Origin: Candidatus Zhuqueibacterota bacterium | GTDB lineage: Bacteria; Zhuqueibacterota; Zhuqueibacteria; Oceanimicrobiales; Oceanimicrobiaceae | DNA length: 8,137 bases | Direction: 5' to 3' | Assembly: GCA_011775825.1 (NCBI GenBank) | Contig: JAABYK010000527.1 | Location: 4,654-12,790, forward strand | Shown: in pieces, positions 5,504 through 8,137 of the stretch | Position numbering within the stretch: the stretch's first letter is position 1 | Layout of the letters: every line of letters begins with the position of its first letter | Translations under genes and position numbers: made by a program | The notes under the pieces: generated by a model | Told to the model about the DNA's origin: nothing | Seen by the model: the letters and a program-made list of their open reading frames with translations, nothing else | Databases searched by the model: none

Positions 5504-5508
5504 CTCCT
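5504..5508 (-). promoter_or_regulatory. Shine-Dalgarno of purB overlapping the htrA stop codon
   Basis: The minus strand reads gaaTAGGAGatactcgTTG. The stop TAG of the protease gene (5509-5507) shares bases with the AGGAG of purB, which lies 7 nt before the TTG start at 5496. It decides a TTG start and suggests that ribosomes finishing htrA reinitiate on purB. Confidence 0.65.
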
Positions 5509-6697
5509 ATTCTATCGGTTCTAATCGAAATTTGATGGTCAAGTCTCTGCGGTTGCGTCTGACGCGAAGTTTTATTTCGTCCCCGGCCCGCAGATCCGAA
5601 TCTTCGATGATGGTCCAGATATCACTTCGGTCACTAATTTTCTGATCGTTGACTGCGATAATGATATCTCCGACCTCTAATCCTGCGCGTGCGGCCGGAC
5701 TGCCCCGCTCAATATCTGTCACAATCACACCATCGCTCGACCGGAGCTGAAAATAGCGAGCCACTAATGGCGTAATGTTTTCGACCACGGTGCCTGTGGT
5801 CCACTGACGGTTGACCTTTCCGTACTCCTTAAGATCTTCGAGCACTCGCTTCACTCGGTTAATCGGGATGGCAAACCCCAGCCCGATGGAACCGGTATTG
5901 TAATCGCTTCCGGTAAAAATGAACGTGTTCATTCCAATGACTTCCCCCAAACTGTTCACCAACGGTCCACCACTGTTTCCTTGGTTGATGGCAGCATCGG
6001 TTTGAATCATGTCCTGATAAACTCGGTCGTTCTGTTGCTTCCCAAAATCTCGATCCACAGCGCTCACAACTCCGACCGTTACAGTGGGTTTGGCATTTAT
6101 CTCAAACAAACCAAATGGGTTACCCAAAGCGATGACCCATTCCCCGATGATGATGTCCTCGGAGTTCCCGAGACGGACATAATTGTAGTCGCCCCCGTCC
6201 ACTTTGAGTAGAGCGATATCGGTAATGTAATCCGTGCCCACGACTTCGGCGTTCTTCGTGGTTCCGTCCGGAAACACAACCACAATTTCAACCGCTTCGT
6301 GGACCACGTGCTCGTTTGTCAAGATAAAGCCATTCGGGGAAATGAGGAATCCCGAACCCAGGCTTTTTACAGCTCGTCTCGGAACCCGCTCGGGAAAAAA
6401 GAAACGTAGGAAGGGATCATCGTAAAGTGAAAATGGTGAGCGACGGTACTCGCGAATTTGCGTCACATTGATACCGCAGACCGCATCACTTACCTTGTCA
6501 ACGGCGCGAGTGATGGCAGTCTGCCGCCTCATACTGATTTGATCATTGAGAGAACCTCTTTCTTGAGGCTCGACATTCGGCTTTTGAAGTGACGCAAGTT
6601 CGAGGGACTCAAGGTCGTCATTCTCCTCTTCATGGCTACACCCCAATACGCTTAATATCCCCAAGAACCCAATTAAAAAAAATTTGGCTTTGAACAT
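5507..6697 (-). CDS. HtrA/Deg-family serine protease, predicted lipoprotein with one PDZ domain
   Basis: This is a trypsin-like envelope protease that would degrade or refold misfolded proteins outside the cytoplasm. From the chosen ATG (396 aa): a lipoprotein-type signal peptide (MFKAKFFLIGFLGILSVLGC, Cys20 as the lipidated residue), an acidic linker, then the protease domain at about 60-295. The full triad is present: His130 in LTNEHVV, Asp160 in YITDIALLKVD, Ser242 in QGNSGGPLVN. A single C-terminal PDZ domain follows at about 312-392, with the SPAARAGLEVGDIIIAVND segment. One PDZ makes it DegS/HtrA-like rather than DegP (two PDZ). Serine at +2 suggests outer-membrane rather than inner-membrane sorting in a Gram-negative. 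In-frame starts also occur at GTG 6721 and ATG 6715. ATG 6697 has AGG 6 nt upstream and gives the cleanest signal peptide. It lies about 100 nt after truA and is coupled to purB. Confidence 0.92.
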   Translation of the reverse strand: MFKAKFFLIGFLGILSVLGCSHEEENDDLESLELASLQKPNVEPQERGSLNDQISMRRQTAITRAVDKVSDAVCGINVTQIREYRRSPFSLYDDPFLRFFFPERVPRRAVKSLGSGFLISPNGFILTNEHVVHEAVEIVVVFPDGTTKNAEVVGTDYITDIALLKVDGGDYNYVRLGNSEDIIIGEWVIALGNPFGLFEINAKPTVTVGVVSAVDRDFGKQQNDRVYQDMIQTDAAINQGNSGGPLVNSLGEVIGMNTFIFTGSDYNTGSIGLGFAIPINRVKRVLEDLKEYGKVNRQWTTGTVVENITPLVARYFQLRSSDGVIVTDIERGSPAARAGLEVGDIIIAVNDQKISDRSDIWTIIEDSDLRAGDEIKLRVRRNRRDLTIKFRLEPIE

Positions 6698-6796
6698 AGT
6701 CAACCTGTGTTGCATAAGCACCTATAACACCTGATTATTTATTCTTTCCAATCAACCAAAAAGCATTTAACACTATATCGGTTAGTGAAGCGAAAC
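6698..6796 (-). other. truA-htrA spacer with several stacked possible start signals
   Basis: This spacer of about 100 nt is AT-rich on the minus strand. I looked for a promoter and found only poor matches (fewer than four matching bases in the -10 hexamer at acceptable spacing). There is no stem followed by a T-run. Close to the gene, three AGG-containing stretches precede three in-frame start codons (GTG 6721, ATG 6715, ATG 6697), which makes the htrA start ambiguous. Confidence 0.35.
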
Positions 6797-7525
6797 TCAG
6801 TAATACACGTTCTCCAGAAACAATCCATGAGCCGGAGCCACAGAACCTGCGTTGCTATGATCCTGAGATTCTAAGATAGCCTTAACCGTCTCCGGTTTCA
6901 TTTTCTCCCTGCCAACATCCACCATGGTACCAACAATTATCCTGACCATGTGGTGGAGGAATCGATTAGCTTCGATTCCCATGAGGATTTCATCAGGCGT
7001 TTCGCGCCATTCGATCTTTTCAACTTTACATAAGTAATGTGATTCATTTTTGCGTGGTTTGCAAAACGCTGAAAAAGTATGTTGACCGACCAGGTGGGCA
7101 GCAGCGGCTCTGATTCTTTCCAAGTCGAGTGCGTACTTGCAGTACCATGCAAACTGCCATCCTATCGCGCGGGGTCTTTTCGATATGATATATCTGTATT
7201 TACGTCTTCTGGCGTCATACCGCGCATGAAACCCCGCATCAGCTTCCTCCACATGCAAAACGACCACATCACGTGGAAGGTAGCTGTTCAATCCCAATCG
7301 AATCGAGTTTACTCCTAACGAGCTCTCCGTATAAAAGTTGGCAACTTGTCCCAATGCATGAACACCCGCATCCGTTCGGCCGGAAGCGGTTATTTTAGTT
7401 TTTTTCTGAAGCAGCCTCCGAATCGCATCTTGCAACGTTCCTTGAATGCTACGTCCTTTTGGCTGCCATTGCCATCCACAAAAATTGGTGCCATCGTATT
7501 CCAGAACGAGCTTTATATTTCGCAT
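6797..7525 (-). CDS. truA: tRNA pseudouridine synthase A
   Basis: TruA converts uridines 38-40 of the anticodon arm of tRNAs to pseudouridine in the cytoplasm. From the ATG the product is 242 aa, within the normal range. Visible motifs are the N-terminal strand LVLEYDGTNFCGWQ, QGTLQDAI, the catalytic aspartate Asp52 in SGRTDAGVHALGQVANF, FHARYDARRRKYRYII, HTFSAFCKP, the C-terminal RFLHHMVRIIVGTMVDVGR, and an ending APAHGLFLENVYY. The ATG at 7525 gives the usual M-R-N-I-K-L start. A TTG five codons upstream (7540) would bring it to within 4 nt of the ecfT stop; neither has a clear ribosome site, and coupling to ecfT is likely. ecfT-truA adjacency is well known in Firmicutes and other phyla and has no obvious mechanistic meaning. 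Confidence 0.96.
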   Translation of the reverse strand: MRNIKLVLEYDGTNFCGWQWQPKGRSIQGTLQDAIRRLLQKKTKITASGRTDAGVHALGQVANFYTESSLGVNSIRLGLNSYLPRDVVVLHVEEADAGFHARYDARRRKYRYIISKRPRAIGWQFAWYCKYALDLERIRAAAAHLVGQHTFSAFCKPRKNESHYLCKVEKIEWRETPDEILMGIEANRFLHHMVRIIVGTMVDVGREKMKPETVKAILESQDHSNAGSVAPAHGLFLENVYY

Positions 7526-7544
7526 TAAAGATTGAGACAAACGC

Positions 7545-8137
7545 TTAATTCAGGAAGACGATGAATCCCATGAATACAAAGGAAAAGACCAGCAGCACAA
7601 TGTCCTCCCTCTTAAAAGCCATTGGCTGAAAACTGGAGCGGGCCTCTCCGCCGCTGTAATTCCGAGCCTCCATAGCAACCGCCAACTCATCAGCGCGACG
7701 AAAGGCTGAAACAAACAACGGCAGCACCATCGGCGAAATACTGCGAACGCGCTGAACCAAACTCCCTTCTAAAGACGATCCGCGAGAGAGCTGGGCACTC
7801 TTAATCCGATTTGCTTCACGTACCAGAATCGGAATAAATCTGATGGCCAGAGTCATCATCAACGCAAATTCATGAACGGGCAATTTCAACTTTTTCAATG
7901 GTGAAAAAAGTCGTTCCAAACTGTCGGTCAGTTCAGTAGGTGAAGTAGTCAAAGTCAGCAAAGAAGCAAAAACAATGAGCACCCCTAACCTCGTCGAATA
8001 GGAAAACCCCCTCAAAAGCCCTTGTTGGCTTATCTCAAAGCCCAAAAATGGAAACCAATGAAAAAAATGAACCTTGAATGTGTGAACACAGAACGTGATC
8101 ATGAAAAGCCAGACAAACCATCTCATCGTTCCTAAAA
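7545..8137 (-). CDS. ecfT: Energy-coupling factor transporter transmembrane protein EcfT, C-terminal part
   Basis: EcfT is the membrane scaffold of ECF-type importers. It links two ATPases (EcfA, EcfA') to a substrate-binding S component for vitamins or metal ions. About 196 codons are in the window and the frame stays open to the right edge; an ATG at 8126 is present, but the family is usually about 260 aa and its N-terminal helices are missing, so the true start lies outside. Visible are hydrophobic helices at about residues 2-16, 45-61, 85-100 and 172-192 of the visible peptide. The two cytoplasmic coupling motifs appear as ANRIKSAQLSRG and ADELAVAMEARNY, where the family usually has A-R-G in both; the key arginines are kept. 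Ending 4-19 nt before truA, it fits the common ecfA-ecfA'-ecfT-truA order; the ATPases would be off the right edge. Substrate cannot be told. Confidence 0.9.
   Translation of the reverse strand, partial: LGTMRWFVWLFMITFCVHTFKVHFFHWFPFLGFEISQQGLLRGFSYSTRLGVLIVFASLLTLTTSPTELTDSLERLFSPLKKLKLPVHEFALMMTLAIRFIPILVREANRIKSAQLSRGSSLEGSLVQRVRSISPMVLPLFVSAFRRADELAVAMEARNYSGGEARSSFQPMAFKREDIVLLVFSFVFMGFIVFLN

Noticed and set aside
5230..5535. 101-aa plus-strand open frame antisense to purB start
   Set aside because: It mirrors purB coding sequence, and its composition is not like a real protein family I recognise.
6698..6796. Sigma-70 promoter for htrA
   Set aside because: Candidate -35/-10 pairs with acceptable spacing match the consensus poorly; AT-richness alone is not enough.
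1..8137. CRISPR array, transposase, phage or toxin-antitoxin module
   Set aside because: No regularly spaced direct repeats and no protein resembling these systems were seen; nearly all DNA is occupied by recognised housekeeping genes.

Overview
The window is a compact block of bacterial housekeeping genes, all transcribed from the minus strand (right to left). It most likely forms one long operon or a few overlapping transcription units. I see no tRNA, rRNA, CRISPR array, transposase, phage gene or toxin-antitoxin pair. I do not see a previously undescribed multi-gene system.

In transcription order (high to low coordinates) the genes are: ecfT (cut by the right edge), truA, a lipoprotein-type HtrA/Deg serine protease with one PDZ domain, purB, purC, psd, pssA, purS, purQ, a small DUF4321-type membrane protein, two tandem tatA paralogues, and the first 36 codons of a gatA/amidase gene cut by the left edge. 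Most junctions are tight. purB's Shine-Dalgarno overlaps the htrA stop, pssA starts inside psd, purQ overlaps both purS and the DUF4321 gene, and purS follows pssA by 10 nt. The one long gap between complete, closely spaced operon genes is purB-purC (about 125 nt). It holds an 11-bp perfect inverted repeat with a 59-nt loop and a separate 14-bp perfect palindrome, and it is the most notable non-coding stretch here. The truA-htrA gap (about 100 nt) shows no convincing promoter or terminator.

Functionally, PurS and PurQ are subunits of FGAM synthase (the PurL subunit is not in the window). PurC makes SAICAR and PurB cleaves it to AICAR; PurB also acts at the last step to AMP. Interleaved with these, PssA makes phosphatidylserine from CDP-diacylglycerol and Psd decarboxylates it to phosphatidylethanolamine. 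TatA proteins form the pore of twin-arginine export, HtrA handles envelope protein quality control, and EcfT is the membrane scaffold of a vitamin/metal ECF importer.

Organism: a bacterium with an apparent envelope-anchored HtrA, PE synthesis, Tat export, the three-part PurSQL enzyme (suggested by purS), medium-to-low GC by eye and frequent TTG starts. This would fit a Gram-negative lineage outside the Gammaproteobacteria, perhaps in the FCB/Calditrichota/KSB1-like range. That placement is a weak inference from gene content and order, not something the sequence proves.
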